Origin: an uncultured SAR116 cluster alpha proteobacterium
Lineage (GTDB): Bacteria > Pseudomonadota > Alphaproteobacteria > Puniceispirillales > Marisalimonadaceae
Direction of reading: 5' to 3'
DNA: 64,000 nucleotides
Assembly (NCBI GenBank): GCA_902524215.1
Contig: CABZCK010000004.1
Coordinates: 1-64,000, forward strand
Positions 53,275-64,000 of this stretch are shown here, piece by piece. Position 1 is the stretch's first letter; each line of letters starts with the position of its first letter. Made by a program: the position numbers and the translations under genes. The notes under the pieces were generated by a model. It saw nothing but the letters and a program-made list of their open reading frames with translations. It searched no databases and was not told the DNA's origin.

Positions 53275-54278
53275 GTCTTGATATTTAGGGTGTGAATAAT
53301 TTTTATCATTGTTAGGAATATTAAAACCGCGCCAATTTGGTGCAAACTTGCATTCAAGTTCGGAACATAATTCAAAAGAATATAAATTCCTAGTAAAAAT
53401 TGTATAATAATTAAAACAATTAAGAATAACAATTCCAGAAATACTTCCTTTTTATATAGATTTTTAACAAAAAAAATTCCAATTGTAATTAATGAGATCA
53501 GTCCCAAGTGTCTATGATGAAATTGTGCTGACCCAGGATTTTCGAACGGGTCTAAAAAACCTAAAGAAAGATAATCGATTGGAAAAAAACTATCGTTCAT
53601 TAAAGGATATGTATTGTACATTAGCCCAGCATCCATTCCAGCTACCAGAGAACCAGCGATAATTGTGATGAATAATATAAGAAAAATGATGAAGTTCAAA
53701 TCAAATCTAATTTTAGATTTTTTGTTTTTTAGATCTAGAATGAGCCAGAATAATAGAAACAAAATCAGTAGACTATTTCCAAAATGAATAGCCAACCTAT
53801 ATTGAGATACGTCTGGTTTGTCAATCAAACCAGATTTAACCATCCACCAACCTATGAATGCTTGAAGGCAACCAAAAAACAAAATGACTAAAAGTCTTAC
53901 AGCAATAAATCTTTCTATTTTCTTTGTAACAATCAGATATGTAAATGGTATGATAAAAACAATTCCTATTATTCTTCCCCATAACCTATGAAAATATTCC
54001 CAGAAAAAAATAAATTTAAAATCTGAAAGTAGCATTCCTTTATTGTAATAAGAATATTCTGGCGTATTCTTATAGAGGTCAAATACCCTTCCCCATTCTT
54101 GATCACTTAAAGGGGGTAAAAATCCAAGAATGGGCCTCCATTCGACCATTGATAAGCCTGAATCTGTAATTCTTGTGATCCCCCCTATAACGATCATGGC
54201 TAACACTAATATAAAAATTAATATAAGCCAGATTAAAAGAAATACATGTTGTTTAACTGGATTAGAATTGTAGAACAT
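53271..54278 (-). CDS. ctaA: Heme A synthase (CtaA/COX15)
   Basis: IGGITRITDSGLSMVEWRPILGFLPPLSDQEW, EYFHRLWGRIIG, AGMDAGLMYNTYPLMND, QFHHRHLG. Confidence 0.95.
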   Translation of the reverse strand: MFYNSNPVKQHVFLLIWLILIFILVLAMIVIGGITRITDSGLSMVEWRPILGFLPPLSDQEWGRVFDLYKNTPEYSYYNKGMLLSDFKFIFFWEYFHRLWGRIIGIVFIIPFTYLIVTKKIERFIAVRLLVILFFGCLQAFIGWWMVKSGLIDKPDVSQYRLAIHFGNSLLILFLLFWLILDLKNKKSKIRFDLNFIIFLILFITIIAGSLVAGMDAGLMYNTYPLMNDSFFPIDYLSLGFLDPFENPGSAQFHHRHLGLISLITIGIFFVKNLYKKEVFLELLFLIVLIIIQFLLGIYILLNYVPNLNASLHQIGAVLIFLTMIKIIHTLNIKT

Positions 54279-54339
54279 ATTATTAATTTATTTATCAAAA
54301 ATATTGTTTAAGTAAATATGAATATTTTTTTTTTTTAAT

Positions 54340-54368
54340 CTTGAAACTTTATAATTTACAATTATTTA
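54340..54368 (+). promoter_or_regulatory. Possible heat-shock (RpoH) promoter upstream of groESL
   Basis: CTTGAAA at 54340-54346 followed ~13 nt later by an AT-rich segment; no CIRCE palindrome in the gap. Confidence 0.4.
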
Positions 54369-54416
54369 TTTGTTGTACTCATTTAGAGCGTAACTTAAAT
54401 AATTAGGGAGATAGTA

Positions 54417-54704
54417 ATGAAGTTTAAGCCACTTCACGATAGAGTAGTAGTTGAACGTTTGGACACAGACGAAAAGACTGCTGGTGGAATTATAATCCCA
54501 GACTCAGCTCAAGAAAAACCGATGCAAGGTAAAATATTAGCTGTAGGTTCTGGAGCAAGAGATGATTCTGGAAAGATACAACCATTAGATGTCAAGGAAG
54601 GTGATACAATACTTTTTGGCAAGTGGTCAGGAACAGAAGTTAAAATTGATGGTAAAGACCTTCTTATTATGAAGGAAAGTGACATCATGGGAATTATAAA
54701 CTAA
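54417..54704 (+). CDS. groES: Co-chaperonin GroES
   Basis: [35 protein letters not shown]. Confidence 0.98.
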   Translation: MKFKPLHDRVVVERLDTDEKTAGGIIIPDSAQEKPMQGKILAVGSGARDDSGKIQPLDVKEGDTILFGKWSGTEVKIDGKDLLIMKESDIMGIIN

Positions 54705-54727
54705 ATTTAAAATTTTTAATTATTTGA

Positions 54728-56419
<1,692 letters not shown>

Positions 56420-56440
56420 CCCTAATCATATTAAAACTCT

Positions 56441-56474
56441 AAAAACACCTAATTTTTATTAGGTGTTTTTTTTT
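56441..56474 (+). terminator. Rho-independent terminator after groEL
   Basis: AAAACACCTAAT-TTTT-ATTAGGTGTTTTTTTTT: perfect stem plus T-run, 22 nt after the groEL stop. Confidence 0.92.
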
Positions 56475-56532
56475 GAAACTTTACAATATTTCTTTATTAA
56501 TAATTTAAATTAGATTAATAGATATTTGAGTA

Positions 56533-58131
56533 ATGACTTTTATAAACGAAAAAATTTCAAATGATTTAAAATCTTGGCCTTTTTTAGAAGCTAAAGTTTT
56601 AACTGATAGATTAAAAAAAAATAAAGTATATGATCATATTGATGACGATAAACCAGTGTTGTTTGAAACAGGATATGGTCCGTCAGGATTGCCACATATA
56701 GGAACTTTTGGTGAGGTTGCTAGAACTGCTATGGTTCAGAACGCTTTTTATCATCTCACTGGCAAAGCCACAAAGTTAATTTGTTTTTCTGATGATATGG
56801 ATGGATTTAGAAAAGTTCCTGAAAATGTACCAAATCAAAAAATGCTTAGTGAACATTTAGAAAAACCTCTTACTGATGTTCCAGATCCTTTTGAAAAGTT
56901 TGAAAGCTTCGGTTCTTACAATAATAATAAATTAAAAGAATTTTTAGATAAGTTCGGTTTTGATTATCAATTTGTATCTTCGACTGAATGTTACAAATCA
57001 GGTCAATTTAATGATGCATTATCAAAAATATTACTTAATTATGATAAAATTAAAAATGTTATTCTGCCAACTTTAGGTGAAGAAAGAAAGAGAACATATA
57101 GTCCATTTTTACCAATTTGTTTTCATACAGGGAAAGTCTTACAAGCTAATGTCATAGACATTGATGTGACTAATAATTCAATAAAATACTTCTCTCCTAT
57201 TAGTAATAAAGAAGAGGAAGTGTCAATTTTAAACGGTAATTGTAAATTACAGTGGAAATGCGACTGGGCTATGAGATGGTATGCACTTGGAGTAGATTAT
57301 GAAATGGCAGGAAAGGATTTAAGCGAAAGTGTAATTTTGTCAACAAAGATCTTAAATATATTAGGTGGTTTTCAACCTGCTGGATTTTCTTATGAGTTGT
57401 TTTTAGACGGGAATGGTCAAAAAATATCAAAATCTAAAGGTAATGGCTTATCGATAGAAGAGTGGTTAGCTTATGGAACAGAAGAATCTTTGTCATTGTT
57501 TATGTTCAATAATCCAAAAAGAGCAAAAAAATTATTTTTCGATGTAATTCCCAAAACAATAGATGAGTATTTTTCATTTTTAAGTAAATACAATTCAAAC
57601 GCTGAATGTGAATATGATAATCCCGTTTGGCATATTCATAAAAGTAATCCTCCTAAAGATGTTTTCCCTGTCTCATTCAATCTGCTATTAAATTTATCTT
57701 CAGTATGTAATGCTGACAATTCAAATGACTTGTGGAATTACATTACTAATTATGCACCAGAACTGAAAAAAGGGTTAAACAAAAAATTTGATATGTTAGT
57801 GGATCTATCTATTAATTACTATAAAGAAAGAGTTTTACCATTTAAAAATTTTAGATTACCTAGCGGATCTGAAACTAAAAGTATAGAAAGTTTAATAAAT
57901 TATTTAAAAGACTTAAACAATGAAGTATCTAGTGAAGAAATACAATCTATTGTCTTTAAAGTTGGAAAAGAAAATGGTTATGAAAATCTTAGAGAGTGGT
58001 TTTCTTGCCTTTATGAAACAGCTTTAGGGCAATCTAGTGGGCCAAGAATAGGTGGGTTTATTAAATTATATGGAATTAATAAGACTATTAAATTACTAGA
58101 AGATGTTCTTAATGGAAATCTTGTTAAATAA
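56533..58131 (+). CDS. lysK: Class I lysyl-tRNA synthetase
   Basis: GYGPSGLPHIGTFGEVARTAMV (HIGH-like), KISKSKGNGLSIEEWL (KMSKS-like), SFDLSP-type class I LysRS layout. Confidence 0.92.
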   Translation: MTFINEKISNDLKSWPFLEAKVLTDRLKKNKVYDHIDDDKPVLFETGYGPSGLPHIGTFGEVARTAMVQNAFYHLTGKATKLICFSDDMDGFRKVPENVPNQKMLSEHLEKPLTDVPDPFEKFESFGSYNNNKLKEFLDKFGFDYQFVSSTECYKSGQFNDALSKILLNYDKIKNVILPTLGEERKRTYSPFLPICFHTGKVLQANVIDIDVTNNSIKYFSPISNKEEEVSILNGNCKLQWKCDWAMRWYALGVDYEMAGKDLSESVILSTKILNILGGFQPAGFSYELFLDGNGQKISKSKGNGLSIEEWLAYGTEESLSLFMFNNPKRAKKLFFDVIPKTIDEYFSFLSKYNSNAECEYDNPVWHIHKSNPPKDVFPVSFNLLLNLSSVCNADNSNDLWNYITNYAPELKKGLNKKFDMLVDLSINYYKERVLPFKNFRLPSGSETKSIESLINYLKDLNNEVSSEEIQSIVFKVGKENGYENLREWFSCLYETALGQSSGPRIGGFIKLYGINKTIKLLEDVLNGNLVK

Positions 58132-58134
58132 ATA

Positions 58135-59238
58135 ATGTTCTGGAAGTTTTTTTATAAAATTTTAAGTTTGATAGATCCAGAAAGAGCACATAATTTAACA
58201 TTAAAAATTATTGAAAATGGTTTTTTACCAAAAATAAAAACAAAATCTTTTCCATTAAAAGTAATGAATATTAAATTTCAAAATCCTATTGGATTAGCAG
58301 CTGGTTTTGATAAAAATGGTCAGACTATTAATCAGATACATAAGTTGGGTTTTGGTTTTTTAGAGGTAGGAACAATTACAGTGTTACCTCAAGAAGGTAA
58401 TCCAAAACCAAGAATATTTAGATTACCTGAAGATAAAGCTATAATTAATAGAAATGGTTTCAATAATGATGGTCTTACTTTAATTAAAAATAGAATAAAA
58501 TATTTTCGAAAAAATAATAATTCCTCAAATATAAAACTAGGAATAAATATTGGCCCTAATAAGGATTCTTCTGATAGGATTAAAGACTATACTAAATTAA
58601 TTCATGAATTTTCAAAATATGCTGACTATTTAGCAATTAATATATCATCTCCAAACACTCCAAATTTAAGAAAGTTTCATTCAGATAAAAATTTTAAAAA
58701 TTTAATTATTTCGATAAAAAAAGAAATTAGTAAGCTTAATAATTGTCCACCCTTATTAATAAAAATTTCTCCAGATTTAAGTGAAACAGAATTAAACAAA
58801 CTAATTAAAGAAACGATTAAGCATAAATTGCATGGCTTAATAATTTCTAATACAACTATTAAAAGAAATGTTAAATCTCAACACAAAAAAGAAAAAGGTG
58901 GCTTATCTGGAAAACCACTTTTTGAGGAATCAACAAAAATATTAATTAAAGCAAGAAAATTTTTAAATAATTATAGTTCTGATATCTCCATTATTGCTAC
59001 TGGGGGAATCTATGATGGAAAGTCAGCATATATAAAAATTTTATGTGGAGCTGATTTAATTCAACTCTACACTGGAATGGTTTATGAAGGACCTTTAGTT
59101 ATAAAAAATATTTTAGATCAATTGGATAAATTTAGAGAAAGAGATAATATTAAAAATTGGAGAGATGTTAGAGGATTAGCTAAAAACTTAAATGAAGCTT
59201 ACAAAATTGTGGAGAATGGGTTAAACAAAAAAAAGTAG
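58135..59238 (+). CDS. pyrD: Dihydroorotate dehydrogenase (quinone)
   Basis: NPIGLAAGFDKNGQ, FGFLEVGTITVLPQEGNPKPRIFRLPEDKAIINRNGFNNDG, INISSPNTPNLR, IIATGGIYDGKSAYIKI. Confidence 0.97.
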   Translation: MFWKFFYKILSLIDPERAHNLTLKIIENGFLPKIKTKSFPLKVMNIKFQNPIGLAAGFDKNGQTINQIHKLGFGFLEVGTITVLPQEGNPKPRIFRLPEDKAIINRNGFNNDGLTLIKNRIKYFRKNNNSSNIKLGINIGPNKDSSDRIKDYTKLIHEFSKYADYLAINISSPNTPNLRKFHSDKNFKNLIISIKKEISKLNNCPPLLIKISPDLSETELNKLIKETIKHKLHGLIISNTTIKRNVKSQHKKEKGGLSGKPLFEESTKILIKARKFLNNYSSDISIIATGGIYDGKSAYIKILCGADLIQLYTGMVYEGPLVIKNILDQLDKFRERDNIKNWRDVRGLAKNLNEAYKIVENGLNKKK

Positions 59239-59256
59239 GTTAATTTTTACTTTCGC

Positions 59257-59285
59257 TTGACCATCAATAGAGCTTCCTTTATAAA
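59257..59285 (+). promoter_or_regulatory. Putative sigma70-type promoter of rpmB
   Basis: TTGACC (59257-59262), 17-nt spacer, TATAAA (59280-59285), 17 bp upstream of the rpmB ATG. Confidence 0.5.
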
Positions 59286-59302
59286 ATCAACAAGGATTAA
59301 TT

Positions 59303-59587
59303 ATGTCTAAAGTATGTGAAATTTCAGGTAAAAAACCAATGAGTGGTAATAATGTTAGCCATGCCAATAATAGAACAAAAAGAAGATTTATTCCAAATCT
59401 GCAAAACGTAAAATTATATAGTGGGACACTACAAAAATACATTAATCTGAATATCACAGTTAGAACTATGAAAACTGTTGAAAAAAATGGTGGATTAGAT
59501 TCTTACCTGATTAAAACAAGCAATAGAAACTTGGCTGATACAGCTATTAAAATTAAAAAGCAGATTTTAAAAAATAATAATAAGTAA
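59303..59587 (+). CDS. rpmB: 50S ribosomal protein L28
   Basis: [34 protein letters not shown]. Confidence 0.97.
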   Translation: MSKVCEISGKKPMSGNNVSHANNRTKRRFIPNLQNVKLYSGTLQKYINLNITVRTMKTVEKNGGLDSYLIKTSNRNLADTAIKIKKQILKNNNK

Positions 59588-59588
59588 G

Positions 59589-61421
59589 TTATTGTACATT
59601 CTCATCAAATAAATCTGCGAGCTGTTCTGTCATCGCTCCGGCAAGATGTTCTGCGTCAGTAAGAGTTACAGCTTTTTTGTAATACCTTGTAACGTCATGA
59701 CCAATTCCAATAGCAATTAATTCAACTGGAGATTGATTTTCTATGAAATTAATTATCAGTTTTAAATGTTTTTCAAGGTAGTTGCCACTATTAGCTGACA
59801 ATGTGGTATCGTCTACTGGAGCTCCATCACTGATAACCATCAAAATTTTTCTTTCTTCATATCTGTGATAAATTCTTTCATGAGCCCATATCAAAGCTTC
59901 ACCGTCAATATTTTCCTTTAATATACCTTCCCTTAACATTAAACCTAGAGAGTTTTTTGCTCTTCGCCATGGTGCATCTGCTGATTTATAGATAATGTGC
60001 CTTAAATCATTAAGTCTACCAGGGTTAGTTACCTTACCTTCATTAATCCATTTTTCTCTAGATTGGCCACCTTTCCAAGCTTTTGTTGTAAAACCTAAAA
60101 TTTCAACTTTAACGCCACATCTTTCTAATGTTCTCGCTAAAATATCTGCACTTATAGCAGCTATAGTAATTGGCCTACCTCTCATTGAACCTGAGTTGTC
60201 TATTAAAATTGAAACGATAGTATCTTTGAATTTTGTGTCTTTCTCAACTTTATATGAAAGTGGAAATAAAGGATTTGAAACAACTCTTGCTAATTTTGCA
60301 GCATCAAGCATACCTTCTTCTAAATCAAATTCCCATGTTCTATTTTGTCTTGCTTGTAATTTTCTTTGTAGTTTGTTAGCTAAACGAGCAACAGCTCCTT
60401 GAAGATTTTCTAGTTGTTTATCTAATGTTTTCCTTAATCTTAATAATTCGTCATTATCACATAGATCCGTTGCATTTATAATTTCGTCATATTTATTTGT
60501 AAAAATTTTATAGGTATTAACCTTGTTATCCAATTGATTTTGATTATTTTGTTGTTTAGAAATTAATTCTTCGTTTCCTTCTCCGTCATTATTTTCGATA
60601 TCATCATCAGAAAATTCACTTTCATCAGAAGTAGATTCTTTATTTTCTTCTACGCCTGTTTCAATTCCGTCTTCATTTTCTTCTTCACTATCCCCTTGTG
60701 ATGTATTATTTTGATCATCTGAATTCTCTTCATCATTTCCGTCATTATCTTCATCATCATCAGAGTCACTATTATTATCATCTAAGTCTCCTAATTCAGA
60801 TTTTAATGCGACAAGGAGATTATTGATATTTTTTCCAAATATCTCTTGGTCATTAATATTTTCTGATAGTTTAGATATAAATTTTCCAACTCTTTTCTCC
60901 AACCACGGCTCCCATAAAGACATAGTTTTTTCTGAATTTTCAGGTAAAGGTGAACCAGATAGTTTTTTTCTCAAATACAAATGCATTGCATTTATAAAAG
61001 AAGTTGTGTCATCACTTCCTGGTGGAGCAATCAAATTAGTCTCAAATTTTTTTTCTATTAATTTCTGTAAATTTTTTTTAACTCCAAAATATTTGCTACT
61101 ACCTATTTTTTCAATTCTTGTATCTTCAGCTAAGTTAAAAATTGTAGCAGCTAAATCAGATGATGGCTTCAATTTTGAATGAATTGCTTTATCATGATAT
61201 TGTAGTTTTAGTGAAATTTCATCTGATTCACCCCTAGTTTTATTAATAATTGTTTTGTCAAAGTCATTAGATTGTTTAGCAATTGTTATTTGTTTTGAAT
61301 TAAATCTAGTTGTATTTCCAAAAAATTGTATTTCACGATTTTTTAAATTATTCGCAGCAATTGCTTTAATCGTGGCGGCAGTTGCATTTTGAAATTCTGC
61401 TATTTTTTTTTCTTTATTCAT
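59589..61421 (-). CDS. cobT: Cobaltochelatase CobT-like protein (vWA domain)
   Basis: Acidic D/E/N-rich middle, [25 protein letters not shown] motif, [40 protein letters not shown]; partner of the adjacent cobS. Confidence 0.92.
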   Translation of the reverse strand: MNKEKKIAEFQNATAATIKAIAANNLKNREIQFFGNTTRFNSKQITIAKQSNDFDKTIINKTRGESDEISLKLQYHDKAIHSKLKPSSDLAATIFNLAEDTRIEKIGSSKYFGVKKNLQKLIEKKFETNLIAPPGSDDTTSFINAMHLYLRKKLSGSPLPENSEKTMSLWEPWLEKRVGKFISKLSENINDQEIFGKNINNLLVALKSELGDLDDNNSDSDDDEDNDGNDEENSDDQNNTSQGDSEEENEDGIETGVEENKESTSDESEFSDDDIENNDGEGNEELISKQQNNQNQLDNKVNTYKIFTNKYDEIINATDLCDNDELLRLRKTLDKQLENLQGAVARLANKLQRKLQARQNRTWEFDLEEGMLDAAKLARVVSNPLFPLSYKVEKDTKFKDTIVSILIDNSGSMRGRPITIAAISADILARTLERCGVKVEILGFTTKAWKGGQSREKWINEGKVTNPGRLNDLRHIIYKSADAPWRRAKNSLGLMLREGILKENIDGEALIWAHERIYHRYEERKILMVISDGAPVDDTTLSANSGNYLEKHLKLIINFIENQSPVELIAIGIGHDVTRYYKKAVTLTDAEHLAGAMTEQLADLFDENVQ

Positions 61422-62430
61422 TTTCTATGATTTCGTTTTCAACTAATACCCTTCCAAAACAACGTTGATAATATTCTGAAACAATTGGTTTTTCTACTTC
61501 ATCGCATTTATTTAAAAAAGTCATTTTAAAGGCTAAGTCTAAATCTTCGATAATATTAAAATTTTCTGCCCAAGTTATTACAGTTCTTGGTGACATTACA
61601 GTAGATAAGTCACCAGCAACAAAACCATTTCGGGTTAATTCAGCTAACGATACCATTTGATTAATTAATTTTTCATTTTTCCCATTAAAGGTTGGAACCT
61701 TTGATAGAACAATTTTCTTTTCAATCTCATTTGGCAAATAATTTAAAGCAGAGACAATAGACCATCTATCCATTTGACCTTGATTAATTTGTTGTGTCCC
61801 ATGATAAAGACCGCTAGTATCTCCCAAACCTACAGTATTTGCTGTGGCAAAAAGTCTAAAATTTTGATGAGGAGTAATGACTTTATTATTATCTAATAAT
61901 GTTAATTTTCCGCTAGCTTCTAAAATTCTTTGAATTACAAACATAACATCAGGTCTTCCTGCATCATATTCATCAAAAACAAGAGCCACTGGATTTTGAA
62001 GAGCCCAAGGTAAAACTCCTTCTTTAAACACAGTAATTTGCTTACCATCCTCAAGTACAATTGCATCTTTCCCAACTAAATCTAAGCGACTAATATGACT
62101 ATCTAAATTTACTCTAATGCAAGGCCAATTTAATCTTGATGCAACTTGTTCAATATGCGTTGATTTACCAGTGCCATGATATCCTTGTATCATTACCCTT
62201 CTATTATAGGAAAAACCTGCAAGGATAGCTTTAGTAGTTACTTCATCAAAGACATAAGATTCATCAAAATCAGGAACAAATTTTGTTTTTTCTTTAAATC
62301 CATAAACTTTCATGTTTGAAGAAAATCCGAAAAGTGACTTTGTATTAACTTCTTCTAGTTTTTTTGGAAATGCTTTTTCGTCATTGTCCATATTTCTTGC
62401 AAGTCCAACATCATTCATGTGTATCTCCAA
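61414..62430 (-). CDS. cobS: Cobaltochelatase CobS-like AAA+ ATPase
   Basis: [75 protein letters not shown]. Confidence 0.95.
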   Translation of the reverse strand: MEIHMNDVGLARNMDNDEKAFPKKLEEVNTKSLFGFSSNMKVYGFKEKTKFVPDFDESYVFDEVTTKAILAGFSYNRRVMIQGYHGTGKSTHIEQVASRLNWPCIRVNLDSHISRLDLVGKDAIVLEDGKQITVFKEGVLPWALQNPVALVFDEYDAGRPDVMFVIQRILEASGKLTLLDNNKVITPHQNFRLFATANTVGLGDTSGLYHGTQQINQGQMDRWSIVSALNYLPNEIEKKIVLSKVPTFNGKNEKLINQMVSLAELTRNGFVAGDLSTVMSPRTVITWAENFNIIEDLDLAFKMTFLNKCDEVEKPIVSEYYQRCFGRVLVENEIIENE

Positions 62431-62439
62431 ATTTTTATA

Positions 62440-62955
62440 TTAATTAATATCTATTGATGGGCTTTTAAAAGATTTTATAATAACTTTGTATGCGTTAGTT
62501 ATTTTTACAAACATATCACTTGCATTATCTTTTAATTTTAAATTTTTGTCTGGGTGCCATTTTTTCGCCAATGACTTATATTTTTTTTTAACCTCTTCAA
62601 TGTTTGTTGTTGGATTTAACTCTAATAATTTCCAAGAGGATAGTAATTTGGAATTAACTTTTTTCTTAGAAAATTTTGTATCTTCGATATCATTAAAAAA
62701 ATTAAAAGGGTCCTTTATTTTTTTGTTAAAGTTACTCGTGCCAAATTTCCAAGATGGTCTGTCCCAAGTTGTTGATTTTCTAATTTCATTTTCAAATTCT
62801 TCTTCAGTAAGACCTTCAAAAAAATTCCATGATTTATTGAAATCTCTTATATGTTCAATACAATAATATTTATAACTATTGATATCTTTTCTAGATCTGG
62901 GTGCAGGATAAATACCTTCTTGCTTACAATTTAAAAATTCACAAATTTTTTTCAT
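62440..62955 (-). CDS. J-domain (DnaJ-like) protein
   Basis: C-terminal SWKLLELNPTTNIEEVKKKYKSLAKKWHPDKNLKLKDNASDMFVKITNAYKVI with HPD. Confidence 0.9.
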   Translation of the reverse strand: MKKICEFLNCKQEGIYPAPRSRKDINSYKYYCIEHIRDFNKSWNFFEGLTEEEFENEIRKSTTWDRPSWKFGTSNFNKKIKDPFNFFNDIEDTKFSKKKVNSKLLSSWKLLELNPTTNIEEVKKKYKSLAKKWHPDKNLKLKDNASDMFVKITNAYKVIIKSFKSPSIDIN

Positions 62956-63026
62956 TCTTATCTTTTTAACCTTGATCAGTTATAAATTGATTTTATATTA
63001 ATCTTACTAATATACAAATAGCATAA

Positions 63027-63305
63027 ATGAATAGAAAAGCAAAAATAACTAATATTTTAAATGAAAATTTTAATCTTTACAGTTGTTTTGTGTCAGATGT
63101 GTCAGAATCGCACAAAGGTCATAGTGGGTATATTAAGGGAGAAGAAACACACTTTGAAATTGTTATTATTTCAAACGATTTTGAAAATAAAAATAGATTA
63201 GAAAGACATAAAATGGTTAATGATTGTTTAAAAGATGAATTTGAAGCGTCTTTACATTCTATTACTTGTAATTTGATGACCGTTACAGAAAGTAAGAAAA
63301 ATTAA
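63027..63305 (+). CDS. bolA: BolA family protein
   Basis: SHKGHSGYIKGEETHFEIVIISNDFENKNRLERHKMVNDCLKDEFEASLHSITCNLMT. Confidence 0.88.
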   Translation: MNRKAKITNILNENFNLYSCFVSDVSESHKGHSGYIKGEETHFEIVIISNDFENKNRLERHKMVNDCLKDEFEASLHSITCNLMTVTESKKN

Positions 63306-63853
63306 TTTTCATGCCATTTGGGCCATAATCTTTTAACAACTTCACTTTTAGAGTTAAAAGCATGACAAGTTCCAAGAAGTAATGGCTTATCTTGATTTTG
63401 GTTTCGTGTAGTTTCATTTTCTTTTTTTTGTTTTGATTTGTAAGGATATATTGTTTGGAAAGCAGCTGTAGCTGCTGAGGATAATAATTCAGTTATATGA
63501 GTACAGCCGTTTGTACCACCTATTAATTTTGTTATTTCTCTTTTCCAGCCAGATTTAATTTGCAGTCCAATAATTTTTTTAAAATTTGAGTTTGCATTTT
63601 TACAAATAGAATAAGGGCTTTTCTTTGTTTCGGCTTCTGCGTCTACAACATGCAAATTGTCATCAAGAACTAATTTTATTTTCATATGATGTATAGGCTC
63701 ATCTTTTTTTATAATTCCTCTCTCTTGATTTTTAAAGTTGTAATTCTTAGTATCCAAAAGTTCAGCTTCAATCTCAAAAAGTTTATCATTTCTTACATAG
63801 CCTTTTAGGCTTATATTTCTATTATGAAGTAATTTACGTTTTACATTAGCCAT
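63302..63853 (-). CDS. DUF2889 family protein
   Basis: RNISLKGYVRNDKLFEIEAELLDTKNYNF..GEPIHHM-like..GCTHITELLSSAATAAFQTIYPY. Confidence 0.75.
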   Translation of the reverse strand: MANVKRKLLHNRNISLKGYVRNDKLFEIEAELLDTKNYNFKNQERGIIKKDEPIHHMKIKLVLDDNLHVVDAEAETKKSPYSICKNANSNFKKIIGLQIKSGWKREITKLIGGTNGCTHITELLSSAATAAFQTIYPYKSKQKKENETTRNQNQDKPLLLGTCHAFNSKSEVVKRLWPKWHEN

Positions 63854-63857
63854 TATT

Positions 63858-64000
63858 TTATTGTTCTTTCCATAGTCTCAACTTAGATAAAAAGTTTTTA
63901 TCTTTTTGTAATATTCTAACTTTAATTCCAAAAAGTCTAAACTCTTGGCCAGGGTTTGGAATTGTTTTTGTTTCAAAAACAACTAATCCAGCAATAGTGT
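63858..64000 (-). CDS. C-terminal end of a CorC/HlyC-domain (hemolysin-type) protein, cut by the right edge
   Basis: Minus strand from the edge reads TIAGLVVFETKTIPNPGQEFRLFGIKVRILQKDKNFLSKLRLWKEQ*, like a CorC_HlyC C-terminal domain. Not in the ORF track. Confidence 0.6.
   Translation of the reverse strand, partial: TIAGLVVFETKTIPNPGQEFRLFGIKVRILQKDKNFLSKLRLWKEQ

Noticed and set aside
54374-54394. TTGTACTC-ATTTA-GAGCGTAA as a CIRCE operator
   Set aside because: CIRCE is TTAGCACTC-N9-GAGTGCTAA; spacing and several positions do not match.
60560-60790. Acidic low-complexity repeat (GAT/TCATCA-rich) as a possible functional repeat element
   Set aside because: It is the Asp/Glu/Asn-rich linker expected in CobT proteins.
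59995-61182. Plus-strand ORFs of 135 and 119 aa over cobT
   Set aside because: Antisense shadows; cobT is supported by its MIDAS motif and cobS linkage.

Overview
This is a 64 kb window from a very AT-rich, tightly packed bacterial chromosome. Gene content and order point to a streamlined alphaproteobacterium, with class I LysRS, ubiE-ubiB-coaBC-dut near dnaA, fabI-fabB-fabA, J-domain-cobS-cobT, and argH-lptM-lysA. It is almost entirely core housekeeping genes: plsC-miaB-phoH-ybeY-corC-lnt-metK-trmB-nusA-infB-rbfA-truB-rpsO-pnp; fab genes; dut/coaBC/ubiB/ubiE; mutM; rpsT-dnaA-dnaN-recF-gyrB; folate and aromatic amino acid genes; lysA-lptM-argH; etfBA; folD; an YnjBC-like ABC transporter; aspS; ctaA; groESL; lysK; pyrD; rpmB; cobST; bolA. 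I found no tRNA, rRNA, CRISPR array, prophage or transposase. The observations most worth a second look are: (1) a tandem glycine riboswitch, with promoter and possible expression-platform hairpin, upstream of a DadA-type amino acid oxidase; (2) an N-terminal helix-turn-helix-like domain fused to CoaBC; (3) all nine convergent gene junctions abutting or overlapping, with no room for terminators; (4) apparent absence of rimP and ylxR from the nusA-infB operon; (5) an YnjB/YnjC transporter without an adjacent ATPase; (6) a 42-aa LptM-like lipoprotein gene missed by the ORF track. I did not find a convincing new multi-gene system. All calls come from reading the sequence by eye and recognising motifs; no database search was run.
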